From an uncultured Collinsella sp. (lineage in GTDB: Bacteria > Actinomycetota > Coriobacteriia > Coriobacteriales > Coriobacteriaceae): a DNA stretch of 42,223 bases. This document shows positions 1-8,448 of the stretch, in pieces; within the stretch, counting starts at the first letter, position 1; every line of letters begins with the position of its first letter. Under the pieces are notes generated by a model. The model was given only the letters and a program-made list of their open reading frames with translations. It searched no databases and was not told the origin of the DNA. The DNA lies in assembly GCA_900754075.1 (NCBI GenBank), contig CAAEBN010000083.1:1-42223 (forward strand), written 5' to 3'. A program made the position numbers and the translations under genes.

Positions 1-7
1 AAGAAAG

Positions 8-84
8 TGGTGGACCTGACAAGATTCGAACTTGTGACCTCCCGGTTATCAGCCGGACGCTCTAACCAACTGAGCTACAGGTCC
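8..84 (-). tRNA. tRNA-Ile (anticodon GAT), CCA encoded
   Basis: Read on the minus strand, this is a complete cloverleaf. The seven-base-pair acceptor stem is GGACCTG/CAGGTCC, the D-arm contains AGCTCAGTTGGTTAGAGC, the anticodon loop is CTGATAA giving anticodon GAT, and the T-arm contains AAGTTCGAATCTT. The 3' CCA is encoded at 8-10. The tRNA lies downstream of gyrA on the same strand but has its own promoter (99-128). tRNA-Ile(GAT) often sits next to tRNA-Ala or in rRNA operons; whatever follows here lies left of the window. Confidence 0.97.
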
Positions 85-98
85 ATCGCGCAAGGGAT

Positions 99-128
99 AT
101 ATTAGACGAGTCGTTACGCGCGCGTCAA
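99..128 (-). promoter_or_regulatory. Promoter of tRNA-Ile
   Basis: On the minus strand a -35 hexamer TTGACG (123-128) and a -10 hexamer TAATAT (99-104) are separated by 18 bases. The expected start lies a few bases before the tRNA 5' end at 84. The match to the housekeeping sigma consensus is strong and no other promoter lies between the gyrA terminator and the tRNA. Confidence 0.75.
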
Positions 129-131
129 CAA

Positions 132-318
132 CTTTTTTGAAATTCTTTGGGAAGAGTTCGCCCCGGTCGCACGGCGGCATGTGAAGTCGCCTGCTCGGAC
201 AGTCCTGACTCGCGCAGAGAGCACATTAAGTGCTCTCTGGCTCGTGCGGAACTCGCGATCGACTTCACATGCCGCCGTGCGACCGGGGCGAACACGAGTC
301 CCAAGGTTTTCAAAAAAG
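132..318. repeat. Large near-palindromic inverted repeat between gyrA terminator and tRNA-Ile
   Basis: The core arms 156-189 and 260-293 are exact 34-bp reverse complements. The similarity continues outwards: 132-152 (beginning CTTTTTTGAAA) pairs with 299-318 with a few mismatches and one indel, so each arm is close to 58 bp. The 70-bp centre holds a second perfect hairpin, CAGAGAGCAC (215-224) with GTGCTCTCTG (230-239) around loop ATTAA. The right outer arm contains the T-tract of the gyrA terminator. Nothing in it looks coding. It could be a miniature inverted-repeat element, a structured RNA or a relic of a palindromic duplication. Confidence 0.85.
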
Positions 319-345
319 CGGTCGGCGCGCAGGTGCGCCGACCGC
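312..345 (-). terminator. Rho-independent terminator of gyrA
   Basis: On the minus strand an 11-bp perfect stem (335-345 with 318-328, GCGGTCGGCGC type) with a six-base loop is followed by six T residues (312-317). It lies about 40 bp past the gyrA stop codon. Confidence 0.9.
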
Positions 346-385
346 CGATATATGGGGTCTGATATTTTCTACCAGCTAGTTCCTC

Positions 386-3127
386 TTACTCGTCGAGGAG
401 ATCTTCTGGCATGTCGTTGCCGTCACCTAGGTCGACTGGGGCCTCTTCGGCGTCGGCTGCGGCCTCGGCACCTTCGCCTTCGGGCTTCTCTTTGGCCGCT
501 GTCATGCGGGCTACGGCGCAGATGCGGTCGTTATCGTCGACGGTCATCATCTTGACGCCCTGGGTGGCTCGGCCGGTTTGGCTGATCTCGTCGGTCTTGA
601 CGCGAATGACCGTCGCGCCCTCCGTCACGATGAACAGCTCATGCTGCGGGCCCACCGTCTTCATGGCTGCGAGGTTACCCTTGCGCTCGGTCATCTGGAT
701 GGTGTAGACACCCTGACCGCCGCGGTTCTGCTCCGGGTAATCCGAGACCGGCGTGCGTTTGCCGTAGCCGCGCTCGGTAATGACAAACAGGTCGCCGTTA
801 CCGTTGGTAATCTCCATACCAAGAACGCTCACGCCTTCCTTCATGCCAATGCCGCGGACGCCGCTGGTATCGCGACCGGTGGCGCGCACCTGGTCCTCGG
901 GGAACATAATCGCCTTGCCCGCGGTGGTTGCCATGATGATCTTGTCACCCTCGCGCACGCGACGTACAGCAAGCAGCGCGTCGTCTTCCCTCAGGTTGAT
1001 GGCGATCAGGCCGTCGCGGCGGCTACGGTCGTAGGCGCTCATCACGGTCTTCTTGACCATGCCGCTCTTGGTGGCAAACATCAGGTACTCGTCGGCGGGG
1101 AACTCGCGGCAGCTGATGACGCTCGCGATCTTCTCGCCCTCCTCGAAAGGCAGCAAATTGACGATCGCGGTGCCGCGCGCCTGGCGCGTGCCAACCGGCA
1201 GCTCGTGCACCTTCAGGCGATAGACTTTGCCCTTGCTCGAGAAGAACAGCACGTACTCGTGCGTGGATGCGATAAACATCTCGTCGATAACGTCGTCCTC
1301 TTTGAGGTTGACGCCCGACACGCCCTTGCCGCCGCGCTTTTGGGCGCGATAGGCGGCCACCGGGATGCGCTTGACGTAGCCGGTGTGGGTGATGGTCACG
1401 ACCATGTCCTCGTCGGCAATCAGATCTTCGACGTCCAGGTCCTTCTCGACATGGCTGATCTCGGTGCGGCGCTTGTCGCCGAACTTCTTGGAAATCTCGC
1501 GCATCTCTTCCTTGATGACGCCCAGGATTTTCTCCTCGTGCGCCAACAGGTCCTCGTAGTAGGCGATAGCACGGCGCAAGCCGTCCAGCTCTTCCTGAAT
1601 CTTGTCGCGCTCCAGGCCGGTCAGGCGGCGCAGCTTCATCTCGAGGATGGCCGTAGTCTGCTCGGGCGTAAAGCCAAAGCGCTCGATCAGGCGACTGCTG
1701 GCCTCGGAATCGGTCTGCGAGGAGCGGATGATGCTGATGACCTCGTCGATATGGTCGAGAGCCATCAGGTAGCCCTCGAGGATATGGGCACGCGCCTGGG
1801 CCTTCTTGAGGTCAAAGCGGGTGCGGCGGGTGACGACGTCGACCTGGTGGTCGATGTAGTGCTGCAGCATCTCGCGCAGGCTCAGGCATTTTGGAACGCC
1901 GTTGACAAGCGCCAGGTTGTTGGCACCGAAGGTCGTCTGCAACGAGGTGTACTTGTACAGGTTGTTGAGTACGACCTGCGGGATGACGCCCTTCTTAAGT
2001 TCGATGACCAGACGGATACCCTTCTGGTTGGACTCATCGCGCATATCCGAGATACCCTCGATGCGCTTGTCGTTGACGAGCTGGGCAATCTTCTCCTGCA
2101 GGGTGCCCTTGTTGACCATGTAGGGAATCTCAGTAAAGACCAGGCGGCTACGGCCGGTCTTGGTGGACTCCACATGGGCCTTGGCGCGCACGGTGATGGA
2201 GCCGCGGCCGGTCTCGTAGCTCTGCTTAATGCCGGCACTGCCCATGATGATGGCACCGGTGGGGAAGTCCGGACCGGGCATGATCTGCATGAGCTCGTCG
2301 ACGGTGGCGTCGGGGTTGTCGATCAGGTAGCACGTGGCCTCGATCGCCTCGGTGAGGTTGTGCGGGGCGATGTTGGTGGCCATGCCGACGGCGATGCCCT
2401 GGCTGCCGTTGACCAGCAGGTTGGGGAAACGCGCGGGCAGCGCCTGGGGCTCGGCGAGCGACTCGTCGTAGTTGGGCTGCCAGTCGACGGTGTCCTTCTG
2501 CAAGTCGCGCAGGAGCTCCATGGCGGGCTTTGCCAGACGGCTCTCGGTGTAACGCATGGCGGCGGCGCCGTCGCCGTCGATGTTGCCGAAGTTGCCGTGA
2601 CCGTCAATGAGTGGCGTGCGCATGGAGAACCACTGTGCCAGGCGGACCATGGCCTCGTAGACCGCGAAGTCACCGTGCGGATGGTACTTACCGATAACTT
2701 CGCCGACCGTCCAGGCCGACTTCTTGTGCGGACGGTTGGGGTAGATGCCGCTCTCGTTCATTGCGTACAGGATGCGACGGTGCACCGGCTTTAAGCCATC
2801 GCGCACGTCCGGCAGGGCGCGCGCCGTGATGACCGACATCGAGTACTCGATAAACGACTGCTTCATCTCGCGGCCAAACTCCGAAATCTGGAGCTGGCCG
2901 CCGTTGATATCCTCGCCGGCCGAGGCGCCGCGGTCGACTTCGCCAAAGCTCTCCTCGAGCTCACCGTCGTCGTCTTCTTCCTCATCATCATCGGCATCGG
3001 GGTTATAGGCGTCCGGGTCGCCGTCCTCGCCCTGCTCAGCACGGGCAAGCAGGCGCTTCAGATCGTCGGGCATGCCGGCGTCGCCGGCCTCGCCCATGCC
3101 CTCGTTATTGTTGATATCGTCTGCCAC
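386..3127 (-). CDS. gyrA: DNA gyrase subunit A
   Basis: GyrA cuts and rejoins DNA in the A2B2 gyrase that introduces negative supercoils. The 913-residue product has the full breakage-reunion domain (EYSMSVITARALPDVRDGLK, catalytic Tyr193 in MRYTESRL) and a C-terminal beta-pinwheel domain with the GyrA-box QKRGGKG. The GTG start at 3125-3127 is supported by a strong AGGAGG just upstream (3132-3137). This start gives an acidic N-terminal extension of about 71 residues relative to E. coli, rich in Asp and Glu, and the C-terminal tail is acidic too. The quinolone-region motif reads HPHGDFAVYE: the position equivalent to E. coli Ser83 is Phe154 (codon TTC, 2666-2668), one base from a serine TCC codon. 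It lies 178 bp behind gyrB on the same strand. Confidence 0.98.
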   Translation of the reverse strand: MADDINNNEGMGEAGDAGMPDDLKRLLARAEQGEDGDPDAYNPDADDDEEEDDDGELEESFGEVDRGASAGEDINGGQLQISEFGREMKQSFIEYSMSVITARALPDVRDGLKPVHRRILYAMNESGIYPNRPHKKSAWTVGEVIGKYHPHGDFAVYEAMVRLAQWFSMRTPLIDGHGNFGNIDGDGAAAMRYTESRLAKPAMELLRDLQKDTVDWQPNYDESLAEPQALPARFPNLLVNGSQGIAVGMATNIAPHNLTEAIEATCYLIDNPDATVDELMQIMPGPDFPTGAIIMGSAGIKQSYETGRGSITVRAKAHVESTKTGRSRLVFTEIPYMVNKGTLQEKIAQLVNDKRIEGISDMRDESNQKGIRLVIELKKGVIPQVVLNNLYKYTSLQTTFGANNLALVNGVPKCLSLREMLQHYIDHQVDVVTRRTRFDLKKAQARAHILEGYLMALDHIDEVISIIRSSQTDSEASSRLIERFGFTPEQTTAILEMKLRRLTGLERDKIQEELDGLRRAIAYYEDLLAHEEKILGVIKEEMREISKKFGDKRRTEISHVEKDLDVEDLIADEDMVVTITHTGYVKRIPVAAYRAQKRGGKGVSGVNLKEDDVIDEMFIASTHEYVLFFSSKGKVYRLKVHELPVGTRQARGTAIVNLLPFEEGEKIASVISCREFPADEYLMFATKSGMVKKTVMSAYDRSRRDGLIAINLREDDALLAVRRVREGDKIIMATTAGKAIMFPEDQVRATGRDTSGVRGIGMKEGVSVLGMEITNGNGDLFVITERGYGKRTPVSDYPEQNRGGQGVYTIQMTERKGNLAAMKTVGPQHELFIVTEGATVIRVKTDEISQTGRATQGVKMMTVDDNDRICAVARMTAAKEKPEGEGAEAAADAEEAPVDLGDGNDMPEDLLDE

Positions 3128-3203
3128 GTTACCTCCTCATGGTTTGCGTGGTCCATTAGTTCCCTACCACGGAGACGGATTACCGGGAACACCGGATAAC
3201 CCT

Positions 3204-3310
3204 CCTAGGTTTTCCAGGTGCCCCAGGTTGCCCTGAAGGATGAGGGCGCACGCCTTGCGTGCGGCGCCCGAAATCCTGAAGGGCAAGATGGGGTGCCTGG
3301 GAAAGCTAGG
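3204..3310 (-). repeat. Long imperfect hairpin in the gyrB-gyrA spacer
   Basis: About 38 bp at 3204-3241 and 3273-3310 are imperfect reverse complements, starting CCTAGG/CCTAGC and sharing most positions. Several of the differences would still allow G-U pairing in RNA. The loop region holds a further GC-rich hairpin, GGGCGCACGC facing GCGTGCGGCGCCC. One arm covers the gyrB stop codon (3306-3308). A gyrB-gyrA transcript would fold this into a large stem, a possible RNase III site or partial terminator between the two subunit genes. No T-tract follows it. Confidence 0.7.
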
Positions 3311-5336
3311 CGTCCAAGAAGCGTGCGTCATGTGCGTGCTTCTCGATATATTCGCGGCGGTAGCCGACCTCGGAACCCATGAGCTCGCGCACGGCGCGGT
3401 CCGCCACCACGGCGTCCTCGATCGACACGCGCTGCAGAATGCGGGTCTTGGGGTCCATCGTCGTCGAGGCAAGCTGCTTGGGGTCCATCTCGCCCAGGCC
3501 CTTATAGCGCTGGACGGTGTAGCCCTTGCGCTTCTTAGTGATCTTGCCGTCCTTGGCCTTGCCGTCCTCGTCGTTGTCGTCGGGGTTCAGCCCCAGGCTC
3601 TGGATGGTGTCGCGCAGGATCTCGTCTTCGGGCTGGCGGCCGTTGGGATACACGTAGTGAATCTTGTTGCGCACCTTGATGCCAAAGATGGGCGGGCACG
3701 CGACGTACACGTAGCCGGCGTCAATCAGCGGGCGCATGTACTTGTAAAAAAACGTCAGCAGCAGGATGCGGATGTGCGCACCGTCGACGTCTGCATCGGT
3801 CATGATGATGATCTTGTGGTAGCGCGCCTTGGTGATGTCAAAGTCGCCGCCGTCGCCGGCGCTCGTCGTGACGCCGCAGCCGATCGCGGTGATGAGTGAC
3901 TGGATGGTGTCGCTCGAGAACGCACGATGATCGCCCACGCGCTCGACGTTCAAAATCTTGCCGCGCAGGGGTAGGATCGCCTGGATGTCTCGGCGACGGC
4001 CATCCTTGGCCGAGCCGCCTGCCGAGTCGCCCTCTACGATAAAGAGCTCAGTCAACTCGGCGTCGCGCACCGAACAGTCGGCGAGCTTGCCGGGCAGCGA
4101 CGCCGTCTCGAGCAGGCTCTTGCGGCGGGTCGCCTCGCGCGCCTTGCGAGCGGCGTTGCGCGCCTTGCAGGCCTGTTGGGCCTTCTTGACGATCTCGCGA
4201 GCGGGCTTGGGATGCTCCTCGAGGTAATCGACAAGCCCGTCGGTCACGATCTTGAGCGTCAGCGCGCGCATATAGGAGCTGCCGAGCTTGGCCTTGGTCT
4301 GGCCCTCAAACTGCGGATCGGGCAGTTTGACCGAGATAACGGCCGACAGGCCCTCGCGCACATCGTCGCCGGTCAGGTTGGCGTCTTTTTCCTTGAGCAG
4401 GTTCTGCTTGCGAGCGTAATCGTTAATCACGCGGGTGAGTGCGGTACGGAAGCCCTCGAGGTGCATGCCGCCCTCGGGGGTGTAGATGTCGTTGGCAAAC
4501 GACATGACGTTCTCACCGTAGCCGCTATTCCACTGCAAGGACACCTCGACCTCGCCCATCTTGGTCACGGGCGCGTCCGGATCCGATTTGCCCTCAATAT
4601 AGATGGGCTCCTTAAAGGCCTCGGGGACATCCTTGCCCTCGTTGAGGAACTTGACGAAGTCGATGATGCCGCCGGCATAGCAAAACTCCTCCACATGGGG
4701 AGTCGCCTCGCGCTCGTCGGTCAGCACGATCTTGAGGTTCTTGTTGAGGAATGCCGTCTCCTGCAGACGGTTGTGCAGCGTGTCGAAATCGTAGATGCAG
4801 GTCTCGAAGATCTCGTCGTCGGGCCAGAAGCTGACAGTGGTACCCGTCGTCTCCGAAGTGCCCACGACCTCCATCTTCTTGACGGTCTTGCCGCGCGAAA
4901 ACTCCATCTCGTAGATGTTGCCATCGCGGCATACCTGTACGACCACACGCTTGGACAGGGCGTTGACGACGGAGATGCCCACGCCGTGCAGGCCGCCCGA
5001 GACCTTGTAGGCCGAGTTATCGAACTTACCGCCGGCGTGCAGGATCGTCATGACGACCTCGAGCGTCGGGATCTTTTTGATAGGATGCTCGTCGACGGGG
5101 ATGCCGCGCCCGTTGTCGACGACCGTGATGGAGTTGTCGGCGTGGACCGTCACCTGAATCTCGGTGCAGAAACCGGCCATGGCCTCGTCGACGGAGTTGT
5201 CAACGATCTCCCACACCAGGTGATGAAGACCGCTGGCGCTCGTCGAGCCAATGTACATGCCCGGGCGCTTACGAACGGCCTCGAGACCTTCGAGAATCTT
5301 AATCTCGCCGCCATCGTAATCGTTTTCGTTTGCCAC
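3306..5336 (-). CDS. gyrB: DNA gyrase subunit B
   Basis: GyrB is the ATPase subunit of gyrase. The 676-residue product has the GHKL ATPase N-box EIVDNSVDEAMAG near residue 45, the glycine-rich GGLHGVGISVVNALS segment, and the TOPRIM motif EGDSAGGSAK near residue 433 followed by ILPLRGKILNVER. The length suits an actinobacterial-type GyrB without the E. coli insertion. The GTG start (5334-5336) is preceded by AAGGAGGA. A terminator for the upstream DciA-like gene at 5386-5414 separates gyrB from the dnaA-recF operon, so gyrB-gyrA probably starts from a promoter in 5337-5385 that I cannot place firmly. A long hairpin spans its stop codon. Confidence 0.98.
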   Translation of the reverse strand: MANENDYDGGEIKILEGLEAVRKRPGMYIGSTSASGLHHLVWEIVDNSVDEAMAGFCTEIQVTVHADNSITVVDNGRGIPVDEHPIKKIPTLEVVMTILHAGGKFDNSAYKVSGGLHGVGISVVNALSKRVVVQVCRDGNIYEMEFSRGKTVKKMEVVGTSETTGTTVSFWPDDEIFETCIYDFDTLHNRLQETAFLNKNLKIVLTDEREATPHVEEFCYAGGIIDFVKFLNEGKDVPEAFKEPIYIEGKSDPDAPVTKMGEVEVSLQWNSGYGENVMSFANDIYTPEGGMHLEGFRTALTRVINDYARKQNLLKEKDANLTGDDVREGLSAVISVKLPDPQFEGQTKAKLGSSYMRALTLKIVTDGLVDYLEEHPKPAREIVKKAQQACKARNAARKAREATRRKSLLETASLPGKLADCSVRDAELTELFIVEGDSAGGSAKDGRRRDIQAILPLRGKILNVERVGDHRAFSSDTIQSLITAIGCGVTTSAGDGGDFDITKARYHKIIIMTDADVDGAHIRILLLTFFYKYMRPLIDAGYVYVACPPIFGIKVRNKIHYVYPNGRQPEDEILRDTIQSLGLNPDDNDEDGKAKDGKITKKRKGYTVQRYKGLGEMDPKQLASTTMDPKTRILQRVSIEDAVVADRAVRELMGSEVGYRREYIEKHAHDARFLDA

Positions 5337-5385
5337 ACGTCCTCCTTCAGTTAAGAAAATGTGTACAGCCTTACTAGTTTATCGT

Positions 5386-5414
5386 AAAAAAATACCCTCG
5401 GGAACGAGGGTATT
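5386..5414 (-). terminator. Terminator of the dnaA-dnaN-recF-DUF721 operon
   Basis: A ten-base-pair stem AATACCCTCG/CGAGGGTATT (5391-5400 with 5405-5414) has loop GGAA. Reading on the minus strand it runs into seven T residues (5386-5392), a standard intrinsic terminator just after the DUF721 gene. Confidence 0.88.
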
Positions 5415-5441
5415 TGGCTCTACAAGGCCACCAGATGCGAT

Positions 5442-6005
5442 TTAAGGCTCTTTTTTGCTCTGCACGCCCTTGGCCCACTCGGCACTGGCTCTCATGGCGT
5501 TCTCGAGGGCCTCGCGCAGCTTTTGGTCCTCGATGGGTGCCACTTGGTGCTCGATCTCGGCACGCTCGGCATCGCTTAGGTCGGCATGCGGAGCCGGCGG
5601 ACGCTCGGCCACGGCCGGACGCAGGCGCTCTTTTGCAGCGGGCGGTGTGTGGCCGGGGGCGGTCGTCTTGAACACCAGGCCGTCGACGTGCGCGCCGGCG
5701 CGCTCCATGCGCGCGCGGATAATCTCGCGCAAAAGTGTCATCTCCTGCGTCCATGAGGGCGAATCGAGGTACACCAGCAGTTCGTTGGACTCGGGCAGGT
5801 AGCGCAGGCCCGTCACATGGCGTCCCTCGCGCGTGCCCGAGCACACCGCATTCCAGGCGCGATAGACCACACGAGACTCCTCCGCAGCCTCCATCTGCGC
5901 GCGGCGCTCAGGTGTCGCGGCCGCCAGGATACGCTGACGCTCGGCATCCAAAAAGCCGCCGAAGGCGACCATTCCGTTCTCGCGCCCGTAATTAGCACAT
6001 CTCAC
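5442..6005 (-). CDS. DUF721 / DciA-like protein
   Basis: The gene encodes 187 residues with a compact DUF721 core at about residues 40-110, including YLPESNELLVYLDS and SPSWTQEMTLLREII, followed by a charged Pro/Ala/Glu-rich tail. DUF721 members related to DciA help load the replicative helicase; in actinobacteria the gene typically sits between recF and gyrB, as here. The GTG start lies inside recF, giving a 14-bp overlap, with AAGGTGG as the ribosome site. The alternative start Met12 would remove the overlap. Assignment to the family is good from context and pattern; a role in helicase loading is inference. Confidence 0.85.
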   Translation of the reverse strand: MRCANYGRENGMVAFGGFLDAERQRILAAATPERRAQMEAAEESRVVYRAWNAVCSGTREGRHVTGLRYLPESNELLVYLDSPSWTQEMTLLREIIRARMERAGAHVDGLVFKTTAPGHTPPAAKERLRPAVAERPPAPHADLSDAERAEIEHQVAPIEDQKLREALENAMRASAEWAKGVQSKKEP

Positions 6006-7098
6006 CCATGCTCACCACCTTGGCTCGATCAAGCAGGTCATCGGTAAAATACCCCAGATTGGTGGTGGTTATGACCGTCTGGATATCATCACCGATCAGC
6101 TGCAGAAAAGCGCCTCGGCGCCCGGCGTCGAGCTCGCTCATCACGTCGTCCAAGAGCAGCAGCGGCGCGGTGCCCAGGATATCGCGCGCCACGGCCACTT
6201 CTGCCACCTTCCAGGCAAGCACCAGCGTTCGCTGCTGGCCCTGGCTGGCAAATGAACGGGCCGATCGGCCCGCGACGGAAAACTCAATCTCGTCGCGATG
6301 CGGACCCACGAGCGTCACGCCGCGACGGATCTCCTCGTCGGCGCGCTCATCGAGCGCCGAAAGCATGTGCTCATACGCCCAGCCCCTGAGCTCGTCGCGA
6401 TCCTCGGTGCGAGGCAGGTCGCCAAGCGTGGACACATAGGACACGCCGGCGGGCTCGCCGGATGCCACGCGGCCATAGGCGTCGCGCACATGGCCCGACA
6501 GCCGGTCGAGCAGAGCCAGACGGTGCACGAGCAGGGCCGAACCGGCGCGGGCAATAGATTCGTTCCAGGCGCCGAGCATCTCGCGGCAGCACCAGGTCTC
6601 CTTGAGCAGGGCATTGCGCTGGGTCACGCAGCGCCCGTAGGCACTAGCCAGATCGGCATAGCGCGCGCTCAGCTGAACGCCAAAGTCGTCAAGTGCGGCG
6701 CGGCGCACGCTGGCACCCCGCTTGACCATATCCAGGTGGTCCGGACAAAACAAAACGCTCGGCAGTACCCCGCGCACGCCGGACGCAGCGCAGCGCTTGC
6801 CGTTGCGGCTAAACGAACGCTTGCCATCTTCCACGCTCAGTCCCATGTCCAGCACGCGCCCATCGCCTTCGAGCCTCAGCTCGACCTTGCATGAGCCCAC
6901 GCCGTCGTGCACGAGCTCGGCTGCGGTCGGATGCCTAAACGAGGCGCCACTCGTCAGTAGCTGCAGCGCCTCTATGAGGTTGGTCTTTCCCGCCGCGTTG
7001 GGACCTGCGAGCACTGTCACACCGTCGCTCAGGGCAAGGCGGTAACTGTCGAAGCTGCGATAGCGCGCAACGGAAAGATCGCGTGCGAACATGGTCAT
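5992..7098 (-). CDS. recF: DNA replication and repair protein RecF
   Basis: RecF is an SMC-like ATPase that helps load RecA at gapped DNA together with RecO and RecR. The 368-residue product shows Walker A GPNAAGKTN (residues 32-40), the ABC signature region FASQGQQRTLVLAWKVAE and Walker B LLLLDDVMSELD near the C-terminus. The ATG start at 7096-7098 is eight bases past the dnaN stop with no strong ribosome site, so translation is probably coupled to dnaN. A second Met three codons in is an alternative. The 3' end overlaps the DUF721 gene. Confidence 0.97.
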   Translation of the reverse strand: MTMFARDLSVARYRSFDSYRLALSDGVTVLAGPNAAGKTNLIEALQLLTSGASFRHPTAAELVHDGVGSCKVELRLEGDGRVLDMGLSVEDGKRSFSRNGKRCAASGVRGVLPSVLFCPDHLDMVKRGASVRRAALDDFGVQLSARYADLASAYGRCVTQRNALLKETWCCREMLGAWNESIARAGSALLVHRLALLDRLSGHVRDAYGRVASGEPAGVSYVSTLGDLPRTEDRDELRGWAYEHMLSALDERADEEIRRGVTLVGPHRDEIEFSVAGRSARSFASQGQQRTLVLAWKVAEVAVARDILGTAPLLLLDDVMSELDAGRRGAFLQLIGDDIQTVITTTNLGYFTDDLLDRAKVVSMGEMC

Positions 7099-7106
7099 GG
7101 GCAGCG

Positions 7107-8210
7107 TTAGATGCGTACCGGCATGACCAGGTACAGGTAGTTGATCTTGTCGTAGGACTTGAAGATGCCAGCCTGCGAATAGCTCTTGAGCTCCAGCGTG
7201 ATCTCCTTCTCCTTGGACAGGGCATTGAGGCAGCCAAAGATGTAGTGGTAGTTGAAGGCGATGGTGCCCGACTCGCCCTCGGCCTCGACATCAATCGTCT
7301 CCTGCGCCAGGTCCTGGTCGTTGGAAATGGAGGACAGGCCCATCTGGCCGTTCTCGACGTCAATCTCAAACTTGACGGCGGGGTTGGCGCTCGCGATAAC
7401 GGCCACACGCTTAAGGGCGGCGTTAAAGGCGGCTACGTCGATCTTGACGCTCGTCACGCACGAATCGGGGATGAGCTGCTTGTAATTGGGATATACGCCC
7501 TCGATGCGGCGCGACACGTAGGTGGTGTTGCCGGCCTCAAAGACAACCTGAGTGTCGGTGGCGCCGATCATGATGGTCGCCTGGCTGGCCATGATGTTCA
7601 GGGCGTCGTTGAAGGCGTCGGCAGGCACGTTAAGCTCAAAGGAACCTTCGAGGGTCGAGGTCTCGACCTGCGTATCGCACACGGCCAGTCGGAAGGAGTC
7701 GGTCGCGACCAGGCGCACGGTGTTGTTCTCGACCTTCATGTGCACGCCACCCAGGATGGGGCGGGCCTTGTCAGTCGAGGTGACGCGCCATACGCGGCTC
7801 ACCATTTCGGACAGGATATCAGTCGGCAGCTCGACGGCGCTCTCGATGGCGTATGCCGGGAACTCGGGAAAGTCGTTGGCATCGAGCGTATTGAGGCGGA
7901 AAGAGCTCTTCTCGCAGCCAATCAAAACCTGACGCTCGGACAGCTCAAAGGTGACCGGGGCATCGGGAAGGGTCTTGGTGATGTTGGAGAGCATCTTGCA
8001 GGGAATCACCATCTCGCCCTCCTCTTCGACATGAGCCGCAATGCGGTGACGAATCGAGATGGTGTAGTTGGAGGTCTGGAATTCCAAGATGCCGTCTTGT
8101 GCCTTAACGAGCACGCCCGACAGAATGGGAAGGGTGGATGCCGAAGCGACGCCTTTCATAACGACGCCGATGGCTTGCGTAAGCGAGCTCTGGCTGACGG
8201 TGAACTTCAT
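7107..8210 (-). CDS. dnaN: DNA polymerase III sliding clamp (beta subunit)
   Basis: The 367-residue product is of normal length for the beta clamp. It starts MKFTVSQSSLTQAIGVV, has the three repeated clamp domains (for example DFPEFP near the first boundary and RRIEGVYPNYKQLIP in the third) and ends with the conserved YLVMPVRI. It encircles DNA and tethers polymerase III. An AAAGG sequence lies nine bases before the ATG. It follows dnaA across the 238-bp origin spacer and is translationally close to recF. Confidence 0.98.
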   Translation of the reverse strand: MKFTVSQSSLTQAIGVVMKGVASASTLPILSGVLVKAQDGILEFQTSNYTISIRHRIAAHVEEEGEMVIPCKMLSNITKTLPDAPVTFELSERQVLIGCEKSSFRLNTLDANDFPEFPAYAIESAVELPTDILSEMVSRVWRVTSTDKARPILGGVHMKVENNTVRLVATDSFRLAVCDTQVETSTLEGSFELNVPADAFNDALNIMASQATIMIGATDTQVVFEAGNTTYVSRRIEGVYPNYKQLIPDSCVTSVKIDVAAFNAALKRVAVIASANPAVKFEIDVENGQMGLSSISNDQDLAQETIDVEAEGESGTIAFNYHYIFGCLNALSKEKEITLELKSYSQAGIFKSYDKINYLYLVMPVRI

Positions 8211-8448
8211 CTTTTAATACCTTTCTATAGATATAAATATCTTAATAATAGTAATAGTACTGACGAAACTGTTGATTACTCCTAAAAGTGCAGGTCAGCC
8301 CTAAAAAGAGAATCGACAGGAACCTGTGTGCAACCGGGTATGTTTTCCACGTTCAAAACCTGCGCAAAACTTTTCATCACCGCGGCTCGAGTTTTTGACA
8401 CCTTATAACCGCCGTTTCGACAAGTTTTCAACAGGTGTGTCAATTTAC
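8211..8448. other. oriC, dnaA-dnaN spacer: AT-rich unwinding region and DnaA boxes
   Basis: The 238-bp spacer has an AT-rich stretch (about 8221-8280, including ATAGATATAAATATCTTAAT) next to dnaN, suitable as the DNA-unwinding element. Towards dnaA is a run of DnaA-box-like sites. The best is TTTTCAACA at 8425-8433 inside the 13-mer AGTTTTCAACAGG (8423-8435). Weaker candidates are TTTTCCACG (8343-8351), TTTTCATCA (8371-8379) and TTTTTGACA (8392-8400). The 17-mer TTTCGACAAGTTTTCAA at 8415-8431 recurs exactly at 11605-11621. The boxes differ from the E. coli consensus TTATCCACA; origin function is inferred from position and repeats. Confidence 0.8.

Noticed and set aside
132..318. Retron-like or self-priming ncRNA reading of the palindrome
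   Set aside because: There is no reverse transcriptase gene in the window, and the structure is a simple palindrome.
125..362. Small open frames in the palindrome after gyrA
   Set aside because: They exist on both strands because of the inverted repeat, and none has a ribosome site.
578..2794. Long plus-strand open frame opposite gyrA (738 codons)
   Set aside because: It is antisense to an unmistakable gyrA, has no ribosome site and gives a composition-driven Ala/Val/Asp-rich product. Such frames arise from strong third-position GC bias.
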